Positions 1-12,871 of a stretch of 64,000 nucleotides of DNA are shown one piece after another. Both the position numbers and the translations under genes were made by a program. Positions within the stretch are counted from its first letter, which is position 1. Each line of letters opens with the position of its first letter. The notes below the pieces were generated by a model. The model was not told where the DNA came from. It saw only the letters and a program-made list of their open reading frames with translations, and searched no databases. Where the stretch lies: assembly GCA_013368315.1 (NCBI GenBank), contig JAACJM010000029.1, positions 124,001-188,000 of the forward strand, given 5' to 3'. Source of the DNA: Tetrapyrgos nigripes. Taxonomy: Eukaryota; Basidiomycota; Agaricomycetes; Agaricales; Campanellaceae.

Positions 1-2818
1 GGGAGAGAACATTGGCTATACCAGGCATCAGAAGTCTTTGTAGTGCCCAGAATGTTGTTATCCGCTTCAGCAGGGTAGCTCGACGCTTCTGTAGCTCTGA
101 ATTCTGTGTGGGAGTTATATATTTATTTGTCACAATGAAGAGTTGTAATTGACGCCTTAAGTAAGATCCCCAATTAAGCTGTACATCCACTTACTGAGCC
201 TCCTGTATCTCGATACCGGTGGCTAAAAAAATAGAAGGGCTGCTTGCATATTGAACATGTCCATTCTGCACGTTGATTAATTCTTCCTGTGGCATCTCTG
301 CTTGTATGACCTTGAACTGGTCCTTTTCGTTAACTATTTTGATATCAGCAAATACATACCAACATAGTGACCTGACACTTGCCTTGATTTTCATCCTCAT
401 AGGGACAAAATGTTGCATGATCTTGCTCCCACGCAATAACCTGTGCTTTCCACTTGTCCAACGTCTCCCTTCCAACATCCTTGCACCTTGCCAGTCCATC
501 ATCAAATTGTTTGAAATCACGTTCATGGTGATCAAACTCCTTTATTGCTGCAATCAGATGCTTCACTAAAACATTGTCTGGACAAAATCAGCATCTGATC
601 AGCTCATGTGAGAAAGATACTTACCGAGATTGGTGATATTCTGAAAGTTGTGGAAACCAAATATGTCATCAAGTGTCTGGGCTCTTGTTCCTGGTCCCAT
701 CTCCTTAGTCTGCGCTGCTGCCTTGTTAGACTTGGCCCATCCCTCCTCAATAACCTCCCCATGGGTCTGACCACAACCTGGTGCATAATCAAAGTTAAAC
801 TCCGTATGACATTCAGGCTGGTGTGCCCTCAAGTGGAATTTGGGAACCATGAACCTGACACCAGTTCTCGTAAAGCGAAACTTCCACTCAGGGTTGAGTT
901 CCTCCATTCGCTTCCAGAAGTTCCAGCTCCACTGGCAGGAAATATCATAGGACATGACAATGGAGAGATATTCTGTTCCATTCATGGTACGCCAAAAGAT
1001 GAAGTCTACGTTGCAGTATCTTGACAATAAAGTCAGCCTTCAACATGTTCAACAGAAGTATGAAGCAGACAAATATCACCTTTCGCCTTTTTGCAGATCA
1101 CCAAGCCCACATGCTCTCCAGACCCTGTGCCGTGCACAACAACATCCAGCCATACCACTAACCCACAAGCCAGCCACATTATGAAGATTAGCCAATAGCA
1201 TTGCCTGAAAACCAGAGCAACTGCTCATCTATATGCAGAATCAGAAGTGTATATCGAACATTAGAAAACACTAACATCTTCCTGATTAACATGTTGCAGT
1301 ATGTGTTCCTGGTAAGGACTGCTGGGTACGAGATATGCATGCCCATCTCCCAAAAGTGGACTATGATGCTCATTAGAGACAACTCGATTTCGCAGACGAA
1401 AGTTGGCATCAAGGGCTAGAAACAACGTGTAGAGAAATCTGAAATATATGTCAGCCCATCCGATAGCAAGATACGGGTGGTGTTGGACACCAGCCCGTAA
1501 CCCGTTATGGGGTGGCAACAGAAGATCACACACGCAGACTCAGGCCCCACCTCCTTCCAGTTATCTGGAATATTCTTCTGAGGTTGTGGGCAAGCAGGGC
1601 ACTCAAGTGCCAGCTCTCCAAGTGATGTTCCCTCAATACCTGACTCTGAATGACCACGCCCTCCTCTCTTCAGCATCTTCAAGTTTCTCCATTGATACAT
1701 GGTTCGCAACACAGCACGGTAGCGATTCTGGCACATATAATTAATTTCTGATGCCATAAACTGAATTAGCACATACCAGAGGCACAGACCCTTGCCTATT
1801 ACGTGTCCTCATCTCTAATGCCTTGTAAAAATCATACACAGGCAACTTTTCCAGACAATTAAGGTGTTGGAACAATCGAAGACATGAGAAAGTGGTGGCA
1901 CTGTTAGGGTCCTTTGGTGTAGCTGGAAACCACATGAAGCGAAGAAGTTGACTAGACTGCGAATGGTTGTCTGAACATCTGCAGAAGTCCAGTGCAACTT
2001 GATGAATTCCATTGACATGGACCACTGTAAACTCGCCACAGCGTGCCTGCTTTGAGTGGATGCAGCGCAAACCAGGTCCAGAGTGGCCCAACTGGACCCT
2101 TAGCCCTAGATTCTTGAGACACGTCCCTTCAAAAAACTTGCCATTCCATTTCTGCTGTAAATGTTAGGGAGAACTGATCTCAGATATGTACAACACTCAC
2201 CTCAATCCAATGTAAAGGCAATCTTGCATGCATGCTCACTATGCAGAGACCACAGTACTGCAATCCACCCTGACATTCATCCTCTACACATCGGAACAAC
2301 CCAGGAGCTTTACAGGTGGCGCATTTTTCCTTATTGCCCCGATGGCTTTCTAGCCACAGCATTTCATCCAGGTACTGATCTCGATGAGGTAGCCAGGCAC
2401 GGGCTGGATTGTCCTGACAAATGATTAGAATAATCATTCCACATAGAAGCACCCCACTTACCGAATGGGTATTTCGCTGCCGAGTCACCTGAATTCCAGC
2501 AGAATCTGGAGATTCAATGGTGCTAAGCCCTTGCAGCTGCGGATCACAGAAGATGGGCATAGTATCCATCTCGGCCTCCAGAAATGAGGGATAATCGTCA
2601 TTGTAGTCCTCATGCAAATCAAAAGCAACACCCATATCATCATCCTCAATCTCCCTCTCCTCCCCCTCCCTTGCTGAGATGGCATAGTGTGCATCCATCT
2701 CTTGTTGTGTAAGACTTGAAGAAAAGTGGTTGAACTTTTGACAATGATCGGATACCCTGATTTTGTGGGTTACGGCAGCTTTCGGTTGACAAAAGCCTGG
2801 TTGCTTCCGCTTGGACAT
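1..2818 (-). pseudogene. KDZ-family transposase with CxC2-type cysteine cluster, broken and cut by the window edge
   Basis: DNA-transposon transposase of the fungal Kyakuja-Dileera-Zisupton group. Read on the minus strand from the ATG at 2818 (protein starts MSKRKQPGF). An acidic N-terminus is followed by a cysteine cluster (KCATCKAP, then CVEDECQGGLQYC, about 2200-2330) and the family segment CIHSKQARCGEF near 2050. Next come the block ECPACPQPQKN near 1600, FLYTLFLALDANFRLRNR near 1440, ARHRVWRACGLGD near 1120, and SYDISCQW with the metal-site region HLRAHQPEC near 840-950. The segments are separated by short introns. An in-frame TAA at 191-193 interrupts an otherwise open frame that continues to base 1 with family-like sequence (LLMPGIANVL). 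The C-terminus lies outside the window. No terminal repeats can be judged because the left end is missing. Confidence 0.85.
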
Positions 2819-3007
2819 TGTATCGAGTGAATGACAGTATCTGTCAATGCAGCACAACCGGTAACTATTTATAGGTGGTCTAATAGCCCTCAACTGGCTA
2901 AGAGAGAGTCCTGTACTTCACATGAGTTAAAGCTGGCTGCCAAATTACACCTTGTCTTTGTCATTGGAGTTAATGGTCATAATAGGAGTATCGGAACAAG
3001 TAACTAT

Positions 3008-3152
3008 CGACCTTATGATTTATCCAGCCGCCTTGAAAATTTTAATGATCTAGATCAAAGACGAACCAAGGTTGACCAGTACTGGATCAAGGACTAAATA
3101 TCAACCTTATCATCTGTGGCCGGCCGCCTTGAAAATCTTAATGATCTAGATC
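3008..3152. repeat. Imperfect direct repeat, two copies of about 50 bp
   Basis: Copies at 3008-3056 and 3102-3152 share the core GCCGCCTTGAAAAT followed by TTAATGATCTAGATC with scattered mismatches. The surrounding 2819-3268 stretch has no supportable gene. It lies between the KDZ gene start and the next minus-strand gene, so it may be part of the KDZ element's terminal region, but I see no partner end. Confidence 0.55.
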
Positions 3153-3268
3153 TGAGATGATCCAAAAGTGGCTGGAGAACTCACTGGTTGGTGTCATGAT
3201 GTGTCTACCCCTAACCTGTATAGCTCATTTGTACATACATATGTAGCTAAGCCTCTTTCTGAACGTAG

Positions 3269-4039
3269 CTAAGCTTCTTTCTGAAATCCGAATTGCCTCC
3301 TTTTGTGAAGCCTCTGCAGCTCTGCCAATCCAACAAATTGTGCACACAACATTTCTTCAGTCCATCGAACATAGCGCCTCACATCCCTTGCGAGCTCCTC
3401 AGCCTCTTTGAGTACTGCTGTTACACCCACTTTCTCATATATGATGCACCCCCACTTCTCCATCCTATTAAGCATTTTTGAGAACTTCTCTGAGAGTTCA
3501 TTGAGCAGAGTACAAGAGCTCCCTTCTGTGAGACGTTGAACAATCTTTTGGAATACCTTTTCAAAGAAAAGTGCAGGAGAGGGTTGGACCTGGTCTTGCA
3601 TCTTAGAGTGTTGGGCCCGTATGTTCTCCAAGAGCTGGGAGACATGACTGAAGTCTCAAAACACTGAGAATCCTAATCACGAACAAGGGAAATGTGACTT
3701 ACACCATTGTAGTTCTTGCCCTCTCTCCCCTATCATGTTTCTCATGTTTCTGTGAGTGCCGCTTTAGTCTGGATGCCAGTCTCAGCTGATGAAGGAGAAA
3801 GCAGAGGGGGAAAGGGAGAATATAGTGTACTTGCCTGTCTTTGCTTTCAGCAGCCTGTGCTAGCTTGTATTTCTCTCTTCGAGCTTCATTAATGGAATCC
3901 TTATGACTGCAACACAATAATTAGACAATAAAAAGCCATAGAATGTGAGGAAAGTGTACCTGTGATGGTATTTTAGACGCTTGCATTGATTGGCAGCCCG
4001 GCGCTCAGCCTGAGTGTGATAGAGTTTGGGACAAGACAT
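3269..4039 (-). CDS. Hypothetical protein with a basic N-terminal segment
   Basis: Unrecognised function. Starts at the ATG at 4039 (MSCPKLYHTQAERRAANQ). After a short intron it continues with HKDSINEARREKYKLAQ, a basic Arg/Lys-rich helix of a kind that recurs in repeat-associated proteins of mushrooms. A later exon, 3631 down to 3269, encodes a predicted helical region (ENIRAQHSKMQDQ ... GFQKEA). The middle exon borders are unclear, so the coding joins are uncertain. It sits between two repeat-derived genes and may itself belong to a mobile element or be a decayed copy. Confidence 0.4.
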
Positions 4040-4350
4040 GGAGGTTCACACTAAGAACAATATCTTAGTGTTTTGATTTCTGTTTCGTTGGACTTTTTCA
4101 AATGAGCACCAGTTGATGCCAGATTTTCATCCAAAACTCATCTTCCATATTAATGCTCCCTTCTGGACAATTTCGCTAAGGGCGTTTTTTATTGTGGCTT
4201 GCAGCAGAGCTCAACGTTTCTGACGATGAGCTCAATTCTGAGTGCCAGTCAAGTGCCAGTCAAGTGCCTATTCAAGACTCCGAGTATCTGAACCCATCAG
4301 GCCTGCTCTGCTAACCAACACCCTCCAAAGAATTTTCCTTCCCAACCACC

Positions 4351-5768
4351 ATGGGTCTCACATACACTTATCAGTCCACAGAAGCCCCCCCATTAATAGA
4401 AGCCTGTGAAGAGCCTCAACCTGTAGATTTGAATCCTCCAGATTTGGAGACCACAGAAAACTGGGAACCATGGACACGTAGTGCTGCATTGCTCGCACGA
4501 GGGGAGTATGTGGGAATTTCTGGGAGGATGTCCAAGTTGAGTCCATTCCCTGGTACATGTCCACCTATTTCATTCCCACCAGTTCTCACCAGCCTTTTCG
4601 TTACTTTAACAGGAATACTGAAACCCCAGAGGACTGGTGGATACCAGAGATACCACGGGCTCATGGTGATGCTAGGACCTGGCTTGATGAGCTACTTGTC
4701 ACGAATCGCTCCCCGCCTATTCATTTCCTTTCTATTCTTTTCCCTTTACTACCTAAACCCCATAAACATCAACCATTTCCCATCATCGTCTATAGTTACC
4801 ATCTCCATAGATCTATAACTCACACTCTTATTTCCTCCGCTTCCTATCTCCACGGATATTCTCACTGTCAATCATTCCTTATGATCCAGTACCTTCATCT
4901 ATCCATATCTAACCCATTACTCTCTCGCCCTTGACGTTTCCACATGATACCGTCTATTATTACTTACTCTTTCCCATCTGTTCATATTTTACTTATATAC
5001 CTGTGATCTTTGTAACCTATTCCTTAGTTCGTTCACTTTGTCTCCGCTCCGTACTATTACTACACAGTGTAGAGCCTAGTCAGCTTACTTGCTCTCTCTC
5101 TCTCTCTATCACTTTTCCACCAATCTATTCTCTTGTAACCGGCTTTCTCGTATTGTGTGACTTAGGTGGTTATTGAGTGTACCGACAGTCTTGACACTAC
5201 TGACTGGTGCTCTGAGGCAGATACCTGATCTTACACTGTAGCTCTCCCTCCAGAAATCGCAGACGCCATTGCACAGGTGGTGTCATTCAGTCAGAATCTT
5301 GCTGGGCTGTTCTGCTGGGATAATACCCCCTCAGCTCCAATTCCTGACAGGCGAGAGTTTGTGAGTTGGGCCAGGTCTCTGGGTGGGTCTACCCATATCC
5401 TGATACAGGCAGGTCGAATTGCATACTAACAATAATTATCCTTTCTTTTAGCCGTACTATATAGCTCGGGCCAAGAGTGTCCTAGTCTAATGTTTAGTGC
5501 AATGCAGCTGGTCAATTGACGAGAGGAAATCTGGCCAGTGGCACGTGAAATGCATAGGGAGCTGGTATCCCTGGAGAAAACCTTGATGACTTTGGCTTCG
5601 GATCGACGTCGAGCAGAGTCTGTCTCAGAGAAGGAAGAAGTACTAGAAAGGATGTTAAGGCTTTATCCTCAACATCAGGAACTAAGGGAGACATTTTTGG
5701 AGAACTCACAAGTAGTTACAGACATTGTATATCTCTCTGTTGTAGCTATTGCAGCATTTATTAATTAG
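4351..5768 (+). pseudogene. Decayed unrecognised coding remnants
   Basis: Three stretches of coding-like sequence on the plus strand do not join into one clean frame. They are 4351-4550 (MGLTYTYQSTEAPP ...), about 4500-4720 in another frame (YFNRNTETPEDWWIPE and HGDARTWLDELL), and 5538-5768 (MAREMHRELVSLEKTLMTL ... LERMLRLYPQHQELR). The last is a helical segment. Between them, 4720-5190 is pyrimidine-rich with no credible frame. I do not recognise the family. The changes of frame suggest a damaged gene rather than several small ones. Confidence 0.35.
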
Positions 5769-6047
5769 AAGCACTGGATGTTGAATGATATATCAAATAC
5801 CAGCCATGGGACCTGAAGAATCTTTGTTTAAGCTTGTGGTCACAATGGGTTGAGCTTTCCCTTGACGTGCTTCATGGGTTTGACACGTTTGCGTGCACGG
5901 ACCAGTCACGTGTTCTCGTTGTGTCTCAGATTATTTCGGCTAAGTTCTTCTTCTACCGTCACCCACTACAACGCCCAACCCAACTTCCAACTCTCAGCTC
6001 CAGCTCTTCTCCTTTTTCCAACTCTCACTTCTACCTCTCCCCGTATC

Positions 6048-9000
6048 ATGACGTGCAGGGTACCTGAAAAACGCACACCAGGACCTGCCAGCGCGTTTGC
6101 TGACCCAACGGGCAAACGGGAGCGATTTCTCAACTCTTATGTCGATTCATGGATCTCCTGTAAAAGCCAGGAGTCTAAGGGCAAATTTCTTAATTGGATT
6201 TGTTCTACATTTTTGATTAAATTTGGTCCGAACCTCGGTGCGTGTTGATTTGTTGTATACATTGACATCAATTGATTTACATATCTCCTTCTGAGTGTAG
6301 GCTGTGACATTCTGTCCGATGAAGGAGAGGAGGACTTCCAGCTTGCTTTGCCGACAGGTGAGGATGCTGTGGCTGGCCCATCCAGTGTCTCGTCTCGCCC
6401 CGCCTCTCCCCATCCCAAACAAAATTCAGGTTCTACTGCCTCGTCGTCCAATGCTGTGGCTGGCCCATCCGGTGTCTCGTCTTGCCCTGCCTCTCCTCAT
6501 CCCATGCAAAACTCCAGCTCTAGTGCTCCTGGACTATCTTGTAACTCCTCTCGCCCTGCCTCTCCCCAACCCAATCAAAATTCTGGTTCTACCATCCCCT
6601 CATCCTCCAATGCAACTGAGCCTACAACAGCTGCCGGCTCTTTCGTTCCTTCGTCGTCCAACACTACTGAGTCCACCAACCCTGGGGTCTCCAACGTTTC
6701 AACTAACACCAAGTTGACGGCTGATGTCTGTGCGCTGCTGAAATCATTTGCCAATGGTTCAGCTGGCTGGTCACTCACGGAAGCTAGGGAGAAGGTGCAG
6801 GTCTCTGTGGGTGGGGATACCTGGCCGGAAAGCTTGATGCCAATGGTTGAAGCTGCTGTGCAGCATCATTCCTGGCTCATTGCGGCAGACTACCTCAACA
6901 ATCAGCTGCCTCATAACAGCCTTCCTTTGGCAGAGGACGCACTTCAGGGCCTTTGGGGTGACAAGTACCATGCACCGGACTGGTCCTCAATCCTCGGCAA
7001 AATCACTGGTCTGGAACCTGATGACGATCCCACTCTTCTCCATGAAGAGATCACCAAAAACCTCAGTACGGCCACTGCCATCTGGGATCCACCCGCCCCA
7101 CAACTAGATACCAGTGTCAAACTGCAATCAGCTCAGAAAAAGGGGAAGAAGAAGGCCAGGGTGGTAAATGAGTTTGAGGAGTTGAACTTTGATGCTGTGG
7201 GTAAAGAAGAGGTGAACGAGGTGCTGGGCTGGGATAAGCTAAGTGATGAGGAATATGAGGAGAAGCGAAACTGGTATGCCAGTGTGCGGGATGTGAGCTC
7301 TTCACTTCCTCATGACGAATTTTGTGCTAACTTAACATTCTTACAGAAAATTCAGAAATACTTGAAGAACGCCGAGAAAAAACTCGATGCAACCAGTGGG
7401 AATAGCCTCCTTGAAGGGGTGAGAGACGCCATCAACCAGAAACTTCCTGGCACTTGAAGGCCAACCCGTACTGATGAGGTCCAAATATTTGAGCACCACT
7501 ACTATGAGAGCTTGTTGAAACCCATATGCGAGAAGGAGGAACAGGAGGAACAGGAGAAGTATAAGGCCAACGTTGCGCAAGCAGAGGGTGAGGAAAAGGC
7601 GAAGGTGAAAAAGCCAACTGGGGTTAACATCCGGTATCAGGTGGCGAAACGCGTCTATGAGGAGCAAGACAATGACATGAAGGCAGAAATCAAGAAGTTG
7701 ACAGATGAGGATTGGGAGGAACATATTGCAAAGTGGGAAGCTGCCAAGAACAAACAGAAGACGGACTGAGAAGATCCAGAGAAGCTGAGAGCGTGCGTGT
7801 TTTCAACTTTATTCGGTTTCTGGTTACTAACTTTCCCTTTGTCCCTTACCAGTGCAATTTGGAAATGGGCACCGGCATTGGCTCGTTTCAACTCACTAGT
7901 CGCAGAGGAGACCGGATTAATGGTGTTCACGGCAGTCATTGGGCCAAATCCAGAGAACAGCGGAAGCATAGACACTTTTTGGTGGGTCTTTTTTTATGTT
8001 TTCAAGAGGATGGGCTGATTGACTTATCTTCAGGGGGAACAGGAATCACAATGGTGTTGACAATCTGGGTAGAGACTTTGAGGACGCTGAACCAGTAGCC
8101 TTCAATGCGGCAAATGCAGCGTTACTCAAATTTGCAATGGCTACATACAGTAAGTCATATCTATTCTACCCCACCCATAACATGACACAGGCTGACCTAC
8201 CCCCTTTAGCGCCCTCTGTCTGCAAGTCGCGAGCACTTCCAAAGGATGCTCCTCACATTGGTGTCTGGCCCCAACGTGGAAAGGACACACAAACAGCTAC
8301 CTCCACTGGTGCCTCGTCCTCAAAACAATGTCAACCTCATGCTGGTTCGTCCTCCAGACAAAATCACGCTAACGAGACTGACAGCCCAAGAAAACAGAAG
8401 CAGGGGCCAGAAGGAGACAAGAAGAAGACCAAGCAGCGGAGGTTGGCAAAAAGGAAGACTGGTTTGGGTTCAGAGTCAGAAGCAGAGGCGAGTGGTGCAG
8501 AAGAAGAAGATGAAGCTGAGGAGCAGGATGAGACCCCTTGCAAGAGTTATTCTCTGCGTTCCAGAGACCCAGTCTCTGTCAAGAAGAAAACCACAGCTAA
8601 ACCCAATTTTTCTTCTGCCGCCAAGCCTTCACCCCAGAAGAAGACTACTCCTAAACCCGACTTATCTCATCCTTCACCCCACAAAAAATCTACCGCTAAA
8701 CCTGACTTCTCCCATGGCAAGCCCTCTCAACCCAAGCCACGTCCAATTCCCAAACCCATCTCAGCACCACTGGCAGCTTCTCCTCCTGCCATCTCAACTC
8801 CACCACCAGGTTCACCACTGGCAGCTTCTCCTCCTGCCAACTCAACTCCACCACCAGATTCACCACCGGCAGCTTCTCCTCCTGCCATTTCAACTCCACC
8901 ACCAGGTTCTCCTCCTCCCATCTCAACTCCACCTGCAGCTTCTCCTCCTCCCATCTCAACTCCAGCTGCTGCTTCTCCTCCTCCCACAACTCCAACCAGG

Positions 9001-10186
9001 GCCGTACTTCCTCCTTTAGAGTCGCTTCAAATTCCAGCTGACTTCTTGTCGCCGTCGATATCTTGCAAAGCCAAGACACCGTTGTTCCTGCCTGGGACAC
9101 CAACTCCTTCAGACTCCAAGTCCTCGACCAAAGTGCCATCACCAGGTCCGGTGCCATCGCCACCACGACTTCAACTACTGTCACTGACTCCATTGTGGCC
9201 ACCGGCTCACATACCATCACCATCATGACCACCACAGTCCCCTAGCCGTGACCAATTCCGATTTTCCGGTCCTCTGTCCCACTGTCCCCAATATCTCCAC
9301 CCCAGTCCCCTACCAGTGACGTATCCCCGGCGTGATCATTATCTGAGGGGATCAGATCAGTCAAATGAAAGGGAAAGGCGAGGGCAGTGGAGCATGACAA
9401 TGAGGACGTTGACAATGAGGATGTGGAGAATGAGGAGGACTCAGACAGGAATGAGGGGGAGGAAGAAGATGAGGTTTGGACTAAAGGAGGATTGCAGCAG
9501 GGTGTGTGTTGGGACCACCAGGATGAGCCTCGGTTTTGGCCCCACATGCGGCTGTGCTTCGACCAGTGGAGACTATTCTTCAGCAGGTATGCTGCTGACG
9601 AGACCTGGATTGAGGTATTCGAGAGTCTCCTGCACATCTTCATCGACATCGAGGCAGCGTTTGGGTTCAAGGAAGACAATGGTGCCCTTGAAAGAAGTGA
9701 AGAATGGCCAGGGATATCCGAATGGTTCGATGACTGGAGCTCTGGGGCAGGCCTGATTGTCGAGGGTCAGAAGCCGGAGCACTATAAGGCGAGTGGTGGC
9801 ACACCCTTAGCTCTTTCGACCCCAAGGACCAGCCAACTCCTCACATACTCTGCATATTGGGTTCACACGGCGGCGTCTGGCAGGCAATATGGACCCTCAT
9901 GAGTTTGGCATTCACGGGTGCTGGTCTGCCTGTCGGCCCAGACCTTACTCGCCAGCCCTGGGCACCTGATCAAGCAGAGCTATTGGCAGATATGACCATA
10001 TTAGCTGGTCAAATGCAGGAAAAACTGATCCATTGGTATTGTTTTAGCTACTTCAAGACCAAGACTGGTACCACCAAACGAAAGGAGCCGGTCGAATCCT
10101 CCTCCCGAGAGACGTGAGCGCAGAAGAAGGTGAAGGCAAATACCTCGAAGTCAGTAGGGACTGGGAAGAAAAAGGGCAAAAAGTAG
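6048..10186 (+). pseudogene. Large repeat-family protein of unknown function, four inactivating lesions
   Basis: I recognise the layout as a recurrent, unnamed Agaricomycete protein family but not its function. Exon 1 (6048-6237) encodes KRERFLNSYVDSWISCKS, and intron 6238-6300 has clean GT...AG borders. Exon 2 holds a Ser/Pro/Asn-rich linker and then a globular region to 7454. The same frame continues past a TGA at 7455-7457 with PTRTDEVQIFEHHYYESLL. It passes a second TGA at 7767-7769 and, after introns, carries GLMVFTAVIGPNPENSG and a Pro/Ser repeat tract (8760-9000). A frame change near 9785-9795 separates KPEHYK from EWWHTLSSFDP. A third TGA at 10115-10117 is followed by in-frame AQKKVKANTSKS up to TAG at 10184-10186. 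All three TGA codons could come from CGA (Arg) by one C-to-T change. Confidence 0.6.
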
Positions 10187-11401
10187 GAAGTAGTTGCTCT
10201 ACATATGTATTCCTTTGTTTTGTATCTTTTTAACTACGTGTATTGGGCTATCTCTTTGTTTTGTTTATTAGTCCTATATGTGAGGTAGTGAAAAATTAAG
10301 ACATTGTTCACAGAATGAAAAACTTGAAGAGATTGTGGACAGATTGCACTCACCCGTAATTAGATATGGGTGAGCACGTAGGGCATTACTTATTCTGATC
10401 CTCGCTTAGGTGTCTCAAAATTTTCCCTGAAAGCATTTACATATGCAAGTACAAATCTACATCTCAGGGGCTGGATTCCTAGAATCCATAAGTCTCTGGC
10501 TAGGTACAGAAAAACTGTGGACAGCTCTCCACGCACTTGTCCCAATCATCACTATGCCTCACTTAAGCCATGCCTCCAATGGATCGGAAATCTTCTTGGT
10601 CATTGGTTTCTCTACATCATAATTATTCCGATGATCGCAACAACGCCTCTTGACCTGGCCCATAGCCCAGATAGATCGGCTTCTTCATGAACCTCTCTTG
10701 GGTGTCCGCAAATGTATGTATCTTTGCGTAGATTGTACAAGTCTCTGTGTAGGGATCAGTACATGTCTCTACAAGGGCATTGCTACAAAACGGAATACAT
10801 ATATTTGGTTAAATACATATAAAAACATATATGTAACTAAGTAAGTGTACAACATAGACAAGGAAGAGACCTCAGTGCCATAAATGGAAACACTGACATA
10901 GTGTTGAGAGTGTATCTGTGGGGGTTGATCAGCCAGTATTTGATGAACGGATTTTAACTGAGGGAATGACACAACTAGGTTAAGCGAGTGTCGGGAGTGT
11001 GTCAGTGGTCGTTGATCAAGCTAAAATGGTAAGCGAGATTGGGGCTCCCCAGCTGAGGTTTTGACAAGGGTTGAAGTCGTGGTGGTACAAGTAGACATTG
11101 GAGTTTATTTTCATTGGTCAGTGTATTTTTAAGTGAGGGAGGGTGACTGTGACATGCAGACACCAGGGCTAATACTTGAGGAGATCCATAGTAATGTATT
11201 TACTGCATTTATAATGTGCAGAAGAGAAGCCGATGGTCTGCCGCGCCATGCCGATCCCCCAAATTGCCAAACCAGCCCCCTACCCACCCAATGGGCCCAG
11301 AAACCCAGCCTGTAACAGGTTATCCCACTGAGCTGCCCATAATGGAAAACCTCCACCCATAACCACATTCCGGCTATGGGCAAGGTCCCACCCGTAACTG
11401 G
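10187..11401. other. Non-coding stretch
   Basis: No frame here looks coding on either strand. It holds AT-rich sequence and, near 11270-11400, repeated GTAAC/GTTAC words (for example GTAACTGGTTACCCGTA) that abut the truncated end of the copia gag remnant. These may mark the edge of an unidentified repeat. Confidence 0.4.
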
Positions 11402-12472
11402 TTACCCGTATGACATCGCCTCACCAACTTTAGCTGGGTTGGTACAAGTGAGTGAGAAAAGTCGCTTTTCCAAGCTGGCTTCAGTGAGTGGATCCTTTGC
11501 ATCATAATCCTGCTTCAATGCATCCCACAACTCCTTCGATGTCGGCTTGTTCTTATAACGCCTAAAAATAGTGTCTGGTAGTGTGCTGATAATGCTGTTC
11601 AACAGGTCTTTATCCTGCTGTTGTTCTTCTGCTGCTGATGTGGGTGCTGTGGTTAGATACTTATCATATCCAATAGATCCTGCTGCTCTTTGTACTCTCA
11701 TTACCCATGTACTCCAATTAGATCCGTCCTTCTTGAGTTTCATAACTTTATCGAATGCTTTGGACATGTCGTCATCTGAGTCTGAATCTGAATCAATTGT
11801 ATTGTCTGGATCAGATGGATCAGGATCAGGATTGGGTGGTGGAGGTGGTGGATTAGGATGTGGTTCTGGATCTAGGTTTGGATTGGGATCTGGTGAATGA
11901 CGTGATAGAGGATTCGATGGAGGTGGTGTTGGATCTCTTTTCAGTGGCTGTTCTGGGGCTTCTAGTGCTAATGATGACAATGCTTGTGGATCTGATGATG
12001 TAGAGGGCTGTGGTGCAGCTTCTCATGGCTGTCCTGGAGGTGGAAATACAAGTGGATTCCTTGGCAGTGGTGCTGTGCGTTCTCAATGGCCGTTGATAAG
12101 TGGTTCTTGTCCTCTGTTTATGTGTCGTCCCCAAGGATTTGGGTTTGCTTTTGGTGGTAATGGGATGGAGTTGTAGCGATTTGGACAGGGATGAGCTGTT
12201 TTGTTGCACCGATAAAATTCTTCGCTTTCTATGTCCCAAAAACGATTAATGTAGTCATTGAAGTCGTATACGTGTGCCTGATATGCACAATGGAGATCTG
12301 GTGCTGGTGGGACATACTCTTGTGGTCTGGGACTGCCTCTCCTAGACTGGTTTCTAGATCCTGACTGTGATCTGATTATCTGTTTGGGGTTGTCGACCCT
12401 GGGTGCTGGCAATCCATGCCTTGAGCTGTAGTATTGCAAGCTACTAGTCATACAATGTTGAGAGCTAGACAA
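11402..12472 (-). pseudogene. Ty1/copia-type gag remnant
   Basis: The minus-strand frame from 12472 runs to 11402 in one phase but is broken by TGA at 12083-12085 and at 12023-12025. Downstream of these it encodes a Pro/Asp-rich linker (PNPNLDPEPHPNPPPP) and then a copia-type gag domain: VMKLKKDGSNWSTWVMRVQ, YLTTAPTSAAEE, and KNKPTSKELWDALKQDYDA. In that family the segment after LEKRLFSLTC continues into the rest of gag, but here it stops at about 11412 and unrelated sequence follows. Protease, integrase and reverse transcriptase are absent, and no LTR was found. Both TGA codons would be Arg CGA before a single transition. Confidence 0.65.
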
Positions 12473-12871
12473 TGAGATATGATTAGGCTAGGGCGGGGCC
12501 CATAACCTATGAGAATAAATGAATATGAGGACACTTGTTAAACAAGCAAGGTGACAAATACTATTGCAGCTCTGAAGGTATAGACAGTAAACTACTAAGT
12601 ATTTATACTGTTAGCTACTGTGGCTATGGAAGTCTGTAAATATAACGTAGTGGAGAAAAGCAGATACTACAATGTAATGTCTGATATCAGTTCAGAGTCA
12701 ACGATGTAATAAATGATGTAAGTATGGAGTAGTACAGAAAGTAGATGGTGCATATGTGGATACAAGTGGATCATGTATACTAGAAAGTGGAGAGAAAGAT
12801 AAGATTGTTCGTTGTAAGTATAGTTCAATATAAAATTCCAACAGGACAAGTTTCAACATGTCTCCAAAAAA
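12473..12871. other. Non-coding AT-rich spacer
   Basis: AT-rich sequence between the copia remnant and the Plavaka remnant. I see no coding potential, no clear repeat and no RNA gene. Confidence 0.4.

Noticed and set aside
8696..9235. Minus-strand Glu/Val-rich open frame opposite the Pro/Ser tract
   Set aside because: It is the mirror of the TCTCCTCCT-type repeats coding Pro/Ser on the plus strand, whose frame links to conserved blocks on both sides.
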